A stretch of DNA of 64,000 nucleotides from Hymenobacter mellowenesis (GTDB taxonomy: Bacteria > Bacteroidota > Bacteroidia > Cytophagales > Hymenobacteraceae): assembly GCF_030581005.1 (NCBI RefSeq), contig NZ_JAUQSX010000013.1:1-64000 (forward strand), in the 5' to 3' direction. The notes beneath the pieces were generated by a model, which saw only the letters and a list, made by a program, of their open reading frames with translations, was not told the origin of the DNA and made no database searches. This document shows, piece after piece, positions 1 through 7,955 of the stretch. The position numbers were made by a program, and so were the translations under genes. Numbering within the stretch: position 1 is the stretch's first letter; each line of letters starts with the position of its first letter.

Positions 1-1996
1 TCAGGGCGCCAGTGGCCGGAATCGGGGCGCCGGCCGGGGCGGCGGGGGCCGATGCGCCGGCCGACGCCCCGATTCCGGCCGGCAGCGTGAGCACGGCGGC
101 AGTGCCCTGGCCGGGAGTGCTTTCCAGGGCCAGCCGCCCGCCCAGCACCCGCGCAAACACCACGCTCAGCCGCAGGCCCAGCCCGGTCGAGGTCGGCGCA
201 TGGGCCGGCCGCGGCCCCACCTCGCCGCTGAGCAGCTGCGGAATCCGCTCCGGGCTGATGCCCTGCCCGGTATCCGTCACCCGAATTTCCACCGTCACCG
301 GCCCCGGCGCCCCGGCGGCCAGCGTGATGGTGCCGCCCGCCGGCGTAGCCTGCAGGGCATTGCTGACGAGGTTGCGCAGAATGGTGCGCGCCATGTTCAC
401 GTCGGCGCGGGCGTAAGTGGCGGCGCCGGGGGCCAGCACCAGCTGCACGCCCGCCGCCTCGGCGCCCGACTGGTACAGCTCGGCTACTTCGGCCAGCAAT
501 TTCCCAACCTCCACATTTTCAATGGTCGGCACCAGCTCGCCGCGCTGCGACAGGGCCCAGCTCAGCAGGTTGTCGAGCAGGGCGCGCAGGCCCTGGGCCG
601 CCTGCCGCACGCGCCCGCCCAGGCCGGCCAGACGGGCGGTATCCTGCCGCTCAATGTAGCGGGTCATCAAATCGGCCAGGCCGCTGAAGGCCACCACCGG
701 GCTGCGCAGGTCGTGGGCTACCAGGGCGTAGAGGCGGTCCTGCTCGGCGCGGGTGGCGGTCAGCTCCTCGTTTTGGCGGGCCAGCTGGGCGCGGCTGCGG
801 CGCAGGCGCCAGCCCAGCACGCCCGCCACCAGCAGCCCAGCAATGGTCACGCCCAGCACGGCCATGGTCAGGAGCAGGTATTGGCGCTGCTTGCGGGCCG
901 CCAGGGCCTGCAGGCGGGCCTGCTGGCTGAGGGCGCGCACGCGGCTGCGCTGCCGCTCGGTGTCGAACTGCACCTGCAGGCGCAGCAGCGCCTCGCGCTG
1001 CTCCGTGGTTTGCAGGCTATCGAGCAGGTGCTGCTCGCGGCGGGCCAGCCGAAACGCTTCCTGCCCCCGGCCGGTGGCCGCCATGTAGTCGGCCAGCAGC
1101 TCGTAGCCCTGCGCTTCCAGGCCGGGGGCCTGCAGCTGCCGCGCCTCGGCAATGGCCGTGCGGATGAGGGGCGCGGCCAGCGCCCAGCGGCCCTGCTTGC
1201 CATAGAGCACGGCCAACGAGAGCCTAGTCTGGGCGATGCCGAACCCATCGCCGAAACGCTGGTGCAGCTGCAGCGCCTGCCGGTGGCAGTACACCGCCGA
1301 GTCGTCGCGGCCGGCCAGCTCGTGCACCACGCCCATGATATTCAGCACCGTAGCCAGCTCATTTTTGGATGATTGGCGGCGGTAGAGCGCCAGGGCTACC
1401 CGCGCATACCGCTCCTGCAGGCGCGGCACCGAGTCGGGCACCGGCCCGCCCGCCCGCAGCCAGCCGGCATACAGCATGGCCATGTGGTTTTGGGCCATGG
1501 TTAGCTCGGCAGGCGTGGCCGCGTAGCGCCGCATGCCCGCCATGGCCTGCCGGAAAAACCGGTCGGCCTGGGCAAACTGCCCTTCCTGCGCCGCCACCCG
1601 GCCCAGCCCCAACCAAGCCTGCACGGCCAGCCGGGCGGCCCAGGGCCGGCGCTCGGCCCAGCGCACCACTTGCTGGTAGTGGCGGCTGGCGGCCACGTAG
1701 TCCTGCTGAAGCAGCATGGTGGCAGCCAGCGCGTTGAGGCATTCCAGCTCGCCGCGCTCGTACCCCAGGCGGCGCGCCAGGGCCAGCCCCTCGCGGCCGT
1801 AGCGCAGGCGCTCGGCCGCGTTGCTCAATTCCGACTGGCGGCAGAGGCCCAGCAGCAGCAGCACCCGCGTGGTGTCGGGCGGGGCGGTGGCCAGGCGCTG
1901 CCGCAGGCTGTCGACGGCGGGCACGCCCCCGTGGCCCGGCCAGACCACTGCCAGAAACATCAGGAGCAAAAGCAGCGGCCGTAGGCGACGAAGCAT
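1..1996 (-). CDS. TPR-containing sensor histidine kinase, 3' end outside window
   Basis: 665 residues are visible; the frame is still open at base 1, so the C-terminus is missing. Residues 1-20 form a signal or first membrane segment. About 25-335 are helical TPR-type repeats, 335-372 a coiled coil and 373-396 a membrane helix. The kinase core follows: H box with His428 in AHDLRSP, N box at 540-548 with Asn546, G1 box DTGQG at 575-579 and G2 box TGLGL at 604-608. This is the Bacteroidota layout of a periplasmic TPR sensor joined to a cytoplasmic HisKA/HATPase. No response regulator is visible; it may lie beyond the left edge. The last visible residues (638-665) are Ala/Pro/Gly-rich and are encoded by a DNA palindrome (bases 14-80). 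The start ATG at 1996 gives a good N-terminal hydrophobic stretch. Confidence 0.85.
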   Translation of the reverse strand, partial: MLRRLRPLLLLLMFLAVVWPGHGGVPAVDSLRQRLATAPPDTTRVLLLLGLCRQSELSNAAERLRYGREGLALARRLGYERGELECLNALAATMLLQQDYVAASRHYQQVVRWAERRPWAARLAVQAWLGLGRVAAQEGQFAQADRFFRQAMAGMRRYAATPAELTMAQNHMAMLYAGWLRAGGPVPDSVPRLQERYARVALALYRRQSSKNELATVLNIMGVVHELAGRDDSAVYCHRQALQLHQRFGDGFGIAQTRLSLAVLYGKQGRWALAAPLIRTAIAEARQLQAPGLEAQGYELLADYMAATGRGQEAFRLARREQHLLDSLQTTEQREALLRLQVQFDTERQRSRVRALSQQARLQALAARKQRQYLLLTMAVLGVTIAGLLVAGVLGWRLRRSRAQLARQNEELTATRAEQDRLYALVAHDLRSPVVAFSGLADLMTRYIERQDTARLAGLGGRVRQAAQGLRALLDNLLSWALSQRGELVPTIENVEVGKLLAEVAELYQSGAEAAGVQLVLAPGAATYARADVNMARTILRNLVSNALQATPAGGTITLAAGAPGPVTVEIRVTDTGQGISPERIPQLLSGEVGPRPAHAPTSTGLGLRLSVVFARVLGGRLALESTPGQGTAAVLTLPAGIGASAGASAPAAPAGAPIPATGAL
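14..80. repeat. GC-rich palindrome inside the kinase 3' coding end
   Basis: Bases 14-35 and 59-80 are inverted copies with one mismatch in 22, separated by a 23-base loop. They are read as the low-complexity Ala/Gly/Pro tail of the kinase. The arms do not match the other palindrome families of the window. Confidence 0.7.
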
Positions 1997-2056
1997 CGGA
2001 ATGAGAGATACCTGCAATATGCCGCTTCCTTCCCGATTTCTGAGCCGACTCAAACC

Positions 2057-2093
2057 AAAAGAGCCCGATGCGTCAGACGCATCGGGCTCTTTT
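2057..2093. terminator. bidirectional terminator hairpin
   Basis: A perfect 17-base inverted repeat with a 3-base loop (left arm 2057-2073, right arm 2077-2093) has A and T runs at its outer ends. It lies 17 bases after the stop of the small minus-strand gene at 2110-2232 and before the histidine kinase start, so it isolates the kinase from that gene. Confidence 0.9.
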
Positions 2094-2109
2094 GGGGGTT
2101 TCGGGAAAC

Positions 2110-2232
2110 CTATTTCTTCTGCGTTTTCACGGTCTTGCCCGAGGGCTTGTCCTTGATTTCGGTTTCGTTTTTCTTCTCGTCGCGCTTGGTGGCGGGGTCG
2201 GTGTGCTTCGGGGTGTTGGTGGTATTGGCCAT
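2110..2232 (-). CDS. small lysine-rich hydrophilic protein, 40 aa
   Basis: A 40-residue reading frame from ATG 2232 to TAG 2110. It has no hydrophobic segment and is very rich in Lys, Thr, Glu and Asp, ending QKK. It is followed 17 bases later by a strong terminator, which supports a real short transcript. It resembles small disordered basic proteins common in Bacteroidota, but I do not recognise the family and assign no function. It is too short for most gene callers. Confidence 0.5.
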   Translation of the reverse strand: MANTTNTPKHTDPATKRDEKKNETEIKDKPSGKTVKTQKK

Positions 2233-2304
2233 GATGTGGAATTGCTATGGTGAAGGAACAAGCGGGTGTACGGCTGCCTGCGCCCGGCGGCTATTGCCTG
2301 GTGG

Positions 2305-3495
2305 TTATTTCTTGTAAGCCACCCGGTAAATCACGCCATTGTCGTCGTCGCTCATCAGCAGTGAGCCGTCGGTAGCCTGAATGAGCCCGCAGGGCCGGCC
2401 GAACTCCGACTTGTCGTTCTCCACCAGAAAGCCGGTGATGAAGTCCTCGAACTTCTCGGGCTTGCCTTGCGCATCGAAATGCACCCGCACCAGCTTGTAG
2501 CCCGAGGGCTGGGCCCGGTTCCAGGAGCCGTGCATGGTCACGAAAGCGTCGTTTTTATACGCGGCCGGGAACTGACTGCCTTTATTGAAAACCAGGCCCA
2601 GCGGGGCCGAGTGGGCCTTATACACCAGCAGCGGGCGCTGGTTTTTGGCGTCGAACTGCTCGTAGGTTTCGCCGGTCTTGGGCTTGTTGGCGGGGTAGTG
2701 CTTGCCGTCGGCAATGATGGAAGGCCAGCCGTAGCTGGCGCCGGGCTTTATCTGATTCAGCTCCTCCATCTGGTCCTCGTCGCCAAGCCAGTCGATGCCG
2801 TGGTCCATACCGAAGAGCTGTCCGGTAGCCGGGTGCCAGTCGAAACCAATCGTATTGCGCAGGCCCTTGGCGTAGATGCTCCGGCCCGAGCCGTCGGTTT
2901 TCAGCACCAGCAGGGTGGCGTTTTCGGGGTTGTCCTCGTCGCAGGCATTGCAGGTGCTGCCTACGGAGAGGTAGAGCTGGCCATCGGGGCCGAAGTGCAG
3001 CGTGCGGTTGGCGTGCTGGCCGGCGTCGGGCAGGTCTTTGTAGAGGACGCGGGGTTCGCTCAGGCCGCCATCGGGCAGCACGTCGGCCACGTACACTTCC
3101 CGAATGGCGCTGAGGTACATCTTGCCATCCTTCAGAGCTAGCCCGTGCAGATGCGGCTTCTGGGCCACCTGGCGCACTACTTCGGCCTTGCCGTCTTTGT
3201 TGGCGTCGCGCAGCAGGGTGATGGTCCCGCGTACCCGGTTGCTCACGTAGAGGTCGCCGTTGGGGGCCTGGGCCAGCATGCGGGGCATGTCGAGGCCCTC
3301 GGCGTACTTGCTGATGGTGAAGCCGGCGGGGACCTTCAGCGCGGCCACGCGGGCGTCGGTGGCGGGCAGCTTGTTGGGCAGGTAGATATTACCCGTCATC
3401 TTGAAGGGCGTGGCGGCCAGGGGCACGTTTTGGGCGGCGGCGGGCAGGGCGGCCAGCAATGTGGTGGCGAGGGCAGCGTGTCGAATAATGGACAT
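2305..3495 (-). CDS. PQQ-type glucose/sorbosone dehydrogenase family protein
   Basis: About 396 residues beginning with a signal peptide (MSIIRHAALATTLL...AAAQ), so it is exported. I chose the internal Met at 3495 over one ten codons upstream because it sits directly before the signal peptide. The rest is a soluble beta-propeller of the glucose/sorbosone dehydrogenase type, with the recurrent phrases NGDLYVSNR, GLRNTIGFDWHPATG, MDHGIDWLGD and ASYGWPS. The family oxidises sugars or aldoses in the periplasm with PQQ, but many members are uncharacterised. A CNACDE Cys pair near residue 190 could form a disulfide or bind a metal. It lies 68 bases from the sigma-54 activator stop on the same strand. 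Confidence 0.8.
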   Translation of the reverse strand: MSIIRHAALATTLLAALPAAAQNVPLAATPFKMTGNIYLPNKLPATDARVAALKVPAGFTISKYAEGLDMPRMLAQAPNGDLYVSNRVRGTITLLRDANKDGKAEVVRQVAQKPHLHGLALKDGKMYLSAIREVYVADVLPDGGLSEPRVLYKDLPDAGQHANRTLHFGPDGQLYLSVGSTCNACDEDNPENATLLVLKTDGSGRSIYAKGLRNTIGFDWHPATGQLFGMDHGIDWLGDEDQMEELNQIKPGASYGWPSIIADGKHYPANKPKTGETYEQFDAKNQRPLLVYKAHSAPLGLVFNKGSQFPAAYKNDAFVTMHGSWNRAQPSGYKLVRVHFDAQGKPEKFEDFITGFLVENDKSEFGRPCGLIQATDGSLLMSDDDNGVIYRVAYKK

Positions 3496-3563
3496 GGATG
3501 TTGATAAGACGTTTGGACTCTTCAACTTCCATTTTCAGTCTGAGGTTGCGCGGTACAAGTATC

Positions 3564-5693
3564 CTACCCCACGCCCACCATGCGCCGGATGCCCAACTTC
3601 TTCATGCGGGCTTCCAGCGTTTTGGGGTTGATATCCAGCAGCAAAGCGGCGCCCTGCGCGCCGCTCACGCGCCCGCCGGTTTGCGTGAGAGCCGCCAGAA
3701 TGTGGTCCCGCTCCTGCTCCTTCAGTGTCTTAATGCCCGTGGTAGTTGGCGCCGCCAGGGCCGCGGGCGCGGCCAGCATCAGCGGCGCACCGGCAAAGCC
3801 CGCGAACTCCAGAAACGGACCCTGGCTCACGATGATGGACTGTTCCAGCACGTGTTCCAGTTCGCGGATATTGCCGGGCCAGCTATAGGCTTGCAACGCC
3901 GCCAAATCGGCCGGCCGCACTTGCCGGATGGGCTTGCCCAGCCGTTTGCTCAGGCGCTGCACAAAGTGGCGCAGCAGGGGCTCAATATCCTCACGGCGCT
4001 CCCGCAGCGGGGCCAGCTCGATGGGGAAAACGTTGAGGCGATAATACAAATCGGCGCGGAATCGGCCGGCGGCCACTTCGTCGGCCAGCACGCGGTTGGT
4101 GGCGGCTATCACGCGGGCATCGGAGTGCAGCACCTTGGTGCCGCCCAGCCGCTCGAACTCCCGCTCCTGCAGCACCCGCAGCAGCTTGGCCTGCAAATCG
4201 AGCGGCAACTCGCCGATTTCATCAAGGAAAATGCTGCCGCCGTTGGCCAATTCAAACTTGCCAATGCGGCGCTCCACGGCACCCGTGAAGGCGCCTTTCT
4301 CGTGGCCGAATAGCTCGCTTTCAATGAGCTGGGCGGGCAGGGCGGCGCAGTTGAGCTTGATGAGGGCGCGGGCGTGGCGGGGCGTGGCGTTGTGCAACTC
4401 GCGGGCCACTAGCTCCTTGCCGGTGCCGGTTTCGCCCGAAATCAGCACGGTCGTATCCGTCGGGGCCACCAGGCTGATGCGGCGCTCCACCAGCTGCAGG
4501 GCCGGGCTGCTGCCGATGAAGGTACCCGAATCGGCCCCAAACCGGGCCGAGGTATTGATTTCATCCACCAGATAAGTCCGCTCCTGTTCCACCTGGGCCT
4601 TCAACTCTTCAATCTGCTCGAAGGCGAAGAGGTTGTCCAGCGCCAGGGCAATCTGGGGCGTGAGCGACACCATTGTGGCCAGGTCCTCGGTGCGAAAGCC
4701 CGTGGAATTCGACGAGGACAGGATGAGCACGGCGGCGCCATCGGTGCGCCGCCAGATGGGCACAATGAGCATGGCGCGCGTGCCGTATTCTTCATACACC
4801 CGCCGCATGAGCGGGTAGCGCCGGGCCAGCTCCCGAAAATCATCGGCCGAGTACAGCCCCGGCGACTGCAGCAGCTCGGTCATTTGCTGGTACATGGCGG
4901 ATATGTCCAGCTGGTTCAGGCCGTGCTGGCGGTGAGGGTCAAGGGCCTGAAGCGGGGCGCGGGGGTCGTTGTGCCGCGAAAACTCGGCAAAGCCCTCGAA
5001 CGGCTCCTGCCGCCCGGCCCGCTGCACCCGCAGGCCGAAGTAGTCGAAGGGTATCACCTGGCTCAGGCTCTCGGCCACGGCCCGAAACAGTGGGACGCGC
5101 TGCTTCACGCTGAGCAGTGTGTTGGTGATGTTGAGCTGCAGGGTGCGCTCTTGCTCGCGGCGGGCTACTTCCTCGAAGGCCAGCGTGTTGGCCACGGCTA
5201 CGGCGATGAGGGAACCTATTTTTTCCAGCAGCTTTTCGTCGGCTGCCGTGAGGTTGGGGACGCGGCGCGACGCCAGCGTGAGGAAGCCCGTGAGGCGGCC
5301 CGCAATGTGCAGCGGCACGGCCGTGAGGTGCTTCACACCCAGCTTTTCAAACTTATTGTAAGGAGCGTAGTGCGGGTAGTTGGCCATGTACTCCTTCGGC
5401 GTGAACTGCCGCACGCGCGGGTCGGCCACGAGCACTTCGATGGGCGTGCCGGCGATGGGCGAAAACTGCTCCATGCCCTCGGGCACGGGCGGGGCCTCGT
5501 CCACGCCGTAGTAGTCGCGCAGGAATAAGCGTTTGTACTGCAGCGTCTCATCGAAAATATTGATACCGATGAGGTCGAACGGAAAAATGAGCCGCAGCTT
5601 GGTCGTGACCACCTTAAAGAGCTGGTCCTTGTCTCGAATCGTGGCGATGGCCTCGTTGAGGTGTAGCAGCAGGGTTTCGTCGGTGGTGGGCAT
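3564..5693 (-). CDS. sigma-54-dependent activator, GAF-GAF-AAA+-Fis
   Basis: A 709-aa enhancer-binding protein of FhlA-like layout. Two GAF domains occupy about residues 15-175 and 195-360. A short coiled coil leads to the AAA+ domain, with Walker A GETGTGKE (420-427), the sigma-54-contacting loop GAFTGA (467-472) and Walker B FLDEIGE (about 489-495). An Ala-rich linker precedes a Fis-type helix-turn-helix (about 655-705). The intact GAFTGA loop means it can activate sigma-54 polymerase. The GAF ligand is unknown, and no response-regulator receiver is present. It is divergent from the efflux operon starting at 5917, and the 220-base gap holds a palindrome and a sigma-54-like promoter, so that operon is the likely target (inference). 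Confidence 0.92.
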   Translation of the reverse strand: MPTTDETLLLHLNEAIATIRDKDQLFKVVTTKLRLIFPFDLIGINIFDETLQYKRLFLRDYYGVDEAPPVPEGMEQFSPIAGTPIEVLVADPRVRQFTPKEYMANYPHYAPYNKFEKLGVKHLTAVPLHIAGRLTGFLTLASRRVPNLTAADEKLLEKIGSLIAVAVANTLAFEEVARREQERTLQLNITNTLLSVKQRVPLFRAVAESLSQVIPFDYFGLRVQRAGRQEPFEGFAEFSRHNDPRAPLQALDPHRQHGLNQLDISAMYQQMTELLQSPGLYSADDFRELARRYPLMRRVYEEYGTRAMLIVPIWRRTDGAAVLILSSSNSTGFRTEDLATMVSLTPQIALALDNLFAFEQIEELKAQVEQERTYLVDEINTSARFGADSGTFIGSSPALQLVERRISLVAPTDTTVLISGETGTGKELVARELHNATPRHARALIKLNCAALPAQLIESELFGHEKGAFTGAVERRIGKFELANGGSIFLDEIGELPLDLQAKLLRVLQEREFERLGGTKVLHSDARVIAATNRVLADEVAAGRFRADLYYRLNVFPIELAPLRERREDIEPLLRHFVQRLSKRLGKPIRQVRPADLAALQAYSWPGNIRELEHVLEQSIIVSQGPFLEFAGFAGAPLMLAAPAALAAPTTTGIKTLKEQERDHILAALTQTGGRVSGAQGAALLLDINPKTLEARMKKLGIRRMVGVG

Positions 5694-5710
5694 AAACAGC
5701 GGGTTATACT

Positions 5711-5760
5711 TTCCTTAAATAACAGGAGCTAAATCCGGGTGATTCCTGCTATTTAAGGAA
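5711..5760. promoter_or_regulatory. 17-bp inverted repeat, candidate enhancer site
   Basis: Arms 5711-5727 and 5744-5760 are inverted copies with one mismatch in 17 (TTCCTTAAATAACAGGA), with a 16-base spacer. It lies 18 bases upstream of the activator start and about 130 bases upstream of the sigma-54-like element at 5868, the usual distance of an enhancer from its promoter. The intervening DNA is AT-rich. Confidence 0.55.
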
Positions 5761-5852
5761 TTATATAGACCCTTTTCGGTGGGCAATGTTTTAATTTGAA
5801 TTGACTTTATTTTTTAACATGCTGATATACAAAATATTACAGCCATTTTAAT

Positions 5853-5866
5853 TTGATTTTAATCAG
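5853..5866. promoter_or_regulatory. near-match to FNR-type box
   Basis: TTGATTTTAATCAG matches the FNR-type palindrome TTGATnnnnATCAA at nine of ten defined bases. It ends two bases before the sigma-54-like -24 element. It is an alternative or additional control site for the efflux operon, but no good TAnnTTTG box sits at class II distance downstream. Confidence 0.3.
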
Positions 5867-5867
5867 C

Positions 5868-5882
5868 TGGCACGCCTTTCGG
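5868..5882 (+). promoter_or_regulatory. candidate sigma-54 promoter of efflux operon
   Basis: TGGCACG matches the -24 element exactly. The -12 half is imperfect, with GG where the consensus has GC. The predicted transcript would start near 5894, about 23 bases before ATG 5917. The divergent sigma-54 activator supports the call. Confidence 0.45.
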
Positions 5883-5916
5883 TAAGAGCGGGGCACACTC
5901 TATGCCACTTGGCCTT

Positions 5917-7281
5917 ATGTTTTCTTCTAAATCTTTCAAGGGCTTGGCCGGTTTGTCGCTGTTTGGCAGCTTGCTGTTGGCCCAGCCGGCGTTGGCCCAA
6001 AACCAGCCCGGCGTGCCGGCTGCCGCGCAGGCCATTGGCCTGGCCAGCGACTCACTGACCCTCGGCGCGACGCTGCAAGCCGTGCTCGACGCCAACCCCA
6101 GCATCACTAACCTCACCGAGCTGGCCGCCGCCTCCACGAGCCGCCTGAGCCAGTCGCGGGCCGGTTTCCTGCCTCAGGTGACCGGCACGGCCACCTACAC
6201 CCGCATCGACCCGGTGGTGAAGTTGCCGTTTGGGGGCGAAACGCTCCAGTTTGCGCCGAATAATAACTATGATTTCCACGTCACGGCGCAGTACCTGCTG
6301 TTTGATTTCGGCAAGAACGACGCGACCGTGAAAGTGGCCGAATCGCAGGTGCAAACGGCGCAGGACAACATTACGGTGGCCCGCCGCGACCTGGCATTCA
6401 ATGCCGCGCAGGTGTACTACAATATCCTGTTCATGCGCGAAAGCATTAAGGTGCAGGACCAGCAGATTGCCTCCCTACAGGCCCACCGCGACGAAATGAA
6501 CAAGCGCGTGCTGGCCGGTGTAAGCACCCGTTTCGACGTGACGACTACCGATGTGCGCATCACCCAGGCCCAGAACACCAAGCTCGACCTGCAAAACCAG
6601 CTCCGCAACCAGCAGGTGCAACTGGCTCGCCTGCTGCACAAGCCCAGCCAGGCCGACATTCCGGTGAAAGGCCGCCTCAGCTACGAGCCGCAGCCGGTGA
6701 ACATTGAGGCCGAAGTGACCAAGGCCAGCAACAACCGCCCTGAAGTGAAGCTGGCCCGCGACGCCGAAAACACGGCCGCTCTGCAGGCCCGCCTCATCGA
6801 GAAAAGCAACATGCCCAGCCTCGGCGCGGGTGTGCAGGCGGGCGGCAAAAACGGCTACATCCTGCCGGATATCGACCGGATTCGCTTCAATACGGTAGGC
6901 GTGCTCCAGCTCTCCGTGCCGATTTACGACGGCAACAAGAACAAGAAGCAGCGCGTGGAAGCCGCCGCCAACGCCCGCGCCGCCGTGGCCCGCACCGCCG
7001 ACACGCAAGAGCAAATCCGCGCCGATGTGCGCCAGGCCGTCAACAACATGGATTTCAGCCAGGCCCGCCACGAAAATGCCCAGCAGCAGGTAGCCCAGGC
7101 CACCGAGGCGCTGAGCAAAGCCCGTGACCGGTACCGCTACGGCGTGGGCCAGAACCTCGACGTGCTGGACGCCGAAACCCAGCTCGCCCAGGCCCGCCTG
7201 GCCCTGGTGCAGGCCGAATACAACTACACGCTGGGCCAGTACCAGCTGCGCCGCGCCACCGGCGAGCAGATTTGGCAATAA
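5917..7281 (+). CDS. TolC-family outer-membrane efflux channel
   Basis: About 454 aa. A signal peptide (FKGLAGLSLFGSLLLAQPALAQ) precedes two OEP repeats made of long amphipathic helices, for example QVQTAQDNITVARRDLAFNA in the first half and RYRYGVGQNLDVLDAETQLA near the C-terminus. The second phrase is the typical TolC repeat end. It forms the outer-membrane duct for a tripartite pump. The partners are the adaptor at 7956 and the MFS pump at 9214. I prefer ATG 5917 to 5902 because it is closer to the signal peptide; 5902 is possible. Confidence 0.9.
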   Translation: MFSSKSFKGLAGLSLFGSLLLAQPALAQNQPGVPAAAQAIGLASDSLTLGATLQAVLDANPSITNLTELAAASTSRLSQSRAGFLPQVTGTATYTRIDPVVKLPFGGETLQFAPNNNYDFHVTAQYLLFDFGKNDATVKVAESQVQTAQDNITVARRDLAFNAAQVYYNILFMRESIKVQDQQIASLQAHRDEMNKRVLAGVSTRFDVTTTDVRITQAQNTKLDLQNQLRNQQVQLARLLHKPSQADIPVKGRLSYEPQPVNIEAEVTKASNNRPEVKLARDAENTAALQARLIEKSNMPSLGAGVQAGGKNGYILPDIDRIRFNTVGVLQLSVPIYDGNKNKKQRVEAAANARAAVARTADTQEQIRADVRQAVNNMDFSQARHENAQQQVAQATEALSKARDRYRYGVGQNLDVLDAETQLAQARLALVQAEYNYTLGQYQLRRATGEQIWQ

Positions 7282-7303
7282 GGTGAGCTGGAACGAAGAA
7301 AGT

Positions 7304-7412
7304 AGAACGTCATGCTGAGCGCAGCCGAAGCATCTCTACCGAGCGAGTAATTCAGATTTACTACTGAGGTAGAGATGTTTCGACTCCGCCACGCTTCGCT
7401 CAACATGACCGT
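7304..7412. repeat. family A intergenic palindrome, copy 1
   Basis: Left arm TCATGCTGAGCGCAGCCGAAGCATCTCTACC from 7310, and an inverted right arm ending at 7412 that carries a small insertion. The left tip is AGAACG (7304-7309). It lies between tolC and the UspA gene. Confidence 0.85.
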
Positions 7413-7448
7413 CTTTTTCCCTTCTGATAAAATCCTCCAACTTAGAAA

Positions 7449-7898
7449 ATGAACCTCTCCACCATCCTTTGTCCGCTCGATTTCTCGGCTGCGTCGGCTG
7501 GGCTGGTGGCCTACGCGGCGGCCCTGGCTGTGGCCACGGGCGCCGAGCTGCGGCTGCTGCACGTGTGCGAGCCGCAGGAGGACCCCACCGGCCAGCAGCC
7601 CGATGCGAAGGTGTTCGGCTCCTGCAAAGGCCGGATGCAGGACCTGCGCAACGCCGCCGAAGCCGCCGGCGTGACGCTTGTGCACACCGGCATGGTGCGC
7701 GGCGAAGCGGCCCCGGAAATTGTGGCCGAAGCCGAGCGCCAACAGGCTGATTTAATTGTTATTGGCGCACACGGCCAAACGGGCCTCACCCGCTTTTTGA
7801 TGGGCACTACCGCCGAAATCGTACTTCGCACCGCCCGGTGCGCCACGCTGTTGGTGCGAGCACCGCTCCAACCCGAAACTGCTGCGGCTCAAGCTTAA
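7449..7898 (+). CDS. universal stress protein, UspA family
   Basis: 149 aa, a single Usp domain. The N-terminal strand ILCPLDFSAAS and the C-terminal nucleotide-binding signature GAHGQTGLTRFLMGTTAE (G-x2-G-x9-G-S/T pattern) are present, so ATP binding is expected. The protein has no signal peptide and acts in the cytoplasm. It sits inside an efflux gene set, between the TolC and adaptor genes, which suggests co-expression with the pump under stress (inference). Confidence 0.9.
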   Translation: MNLSTILCPLDFSAASAGLVAYAAALAVATGAELRLLHVCEPQEDPTGQQPDAKVFGSCKGRMQDLRNAAEAAGVTLVHTGMVRGEAAPEIVAEAERQQADLIVIGAHGQTGLTRFLMGTTAEIVLRTARCATLLVRAPLQPETAAAQA

Positions 7899-7955
7899 TT
7901 GAGCCACTGCCCCTCTCCTTTTTTCGTAAAACACCGCCCCCGAATACTTACCAAG

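Noticed and set aside
200..1372. A 390-codon plus-strand open frame over the histidine kinase
   Set aside because: Its composition (Gln, Ala, Gly, His) is a frame shadow; the minus strand encodes intact kinase motifs.
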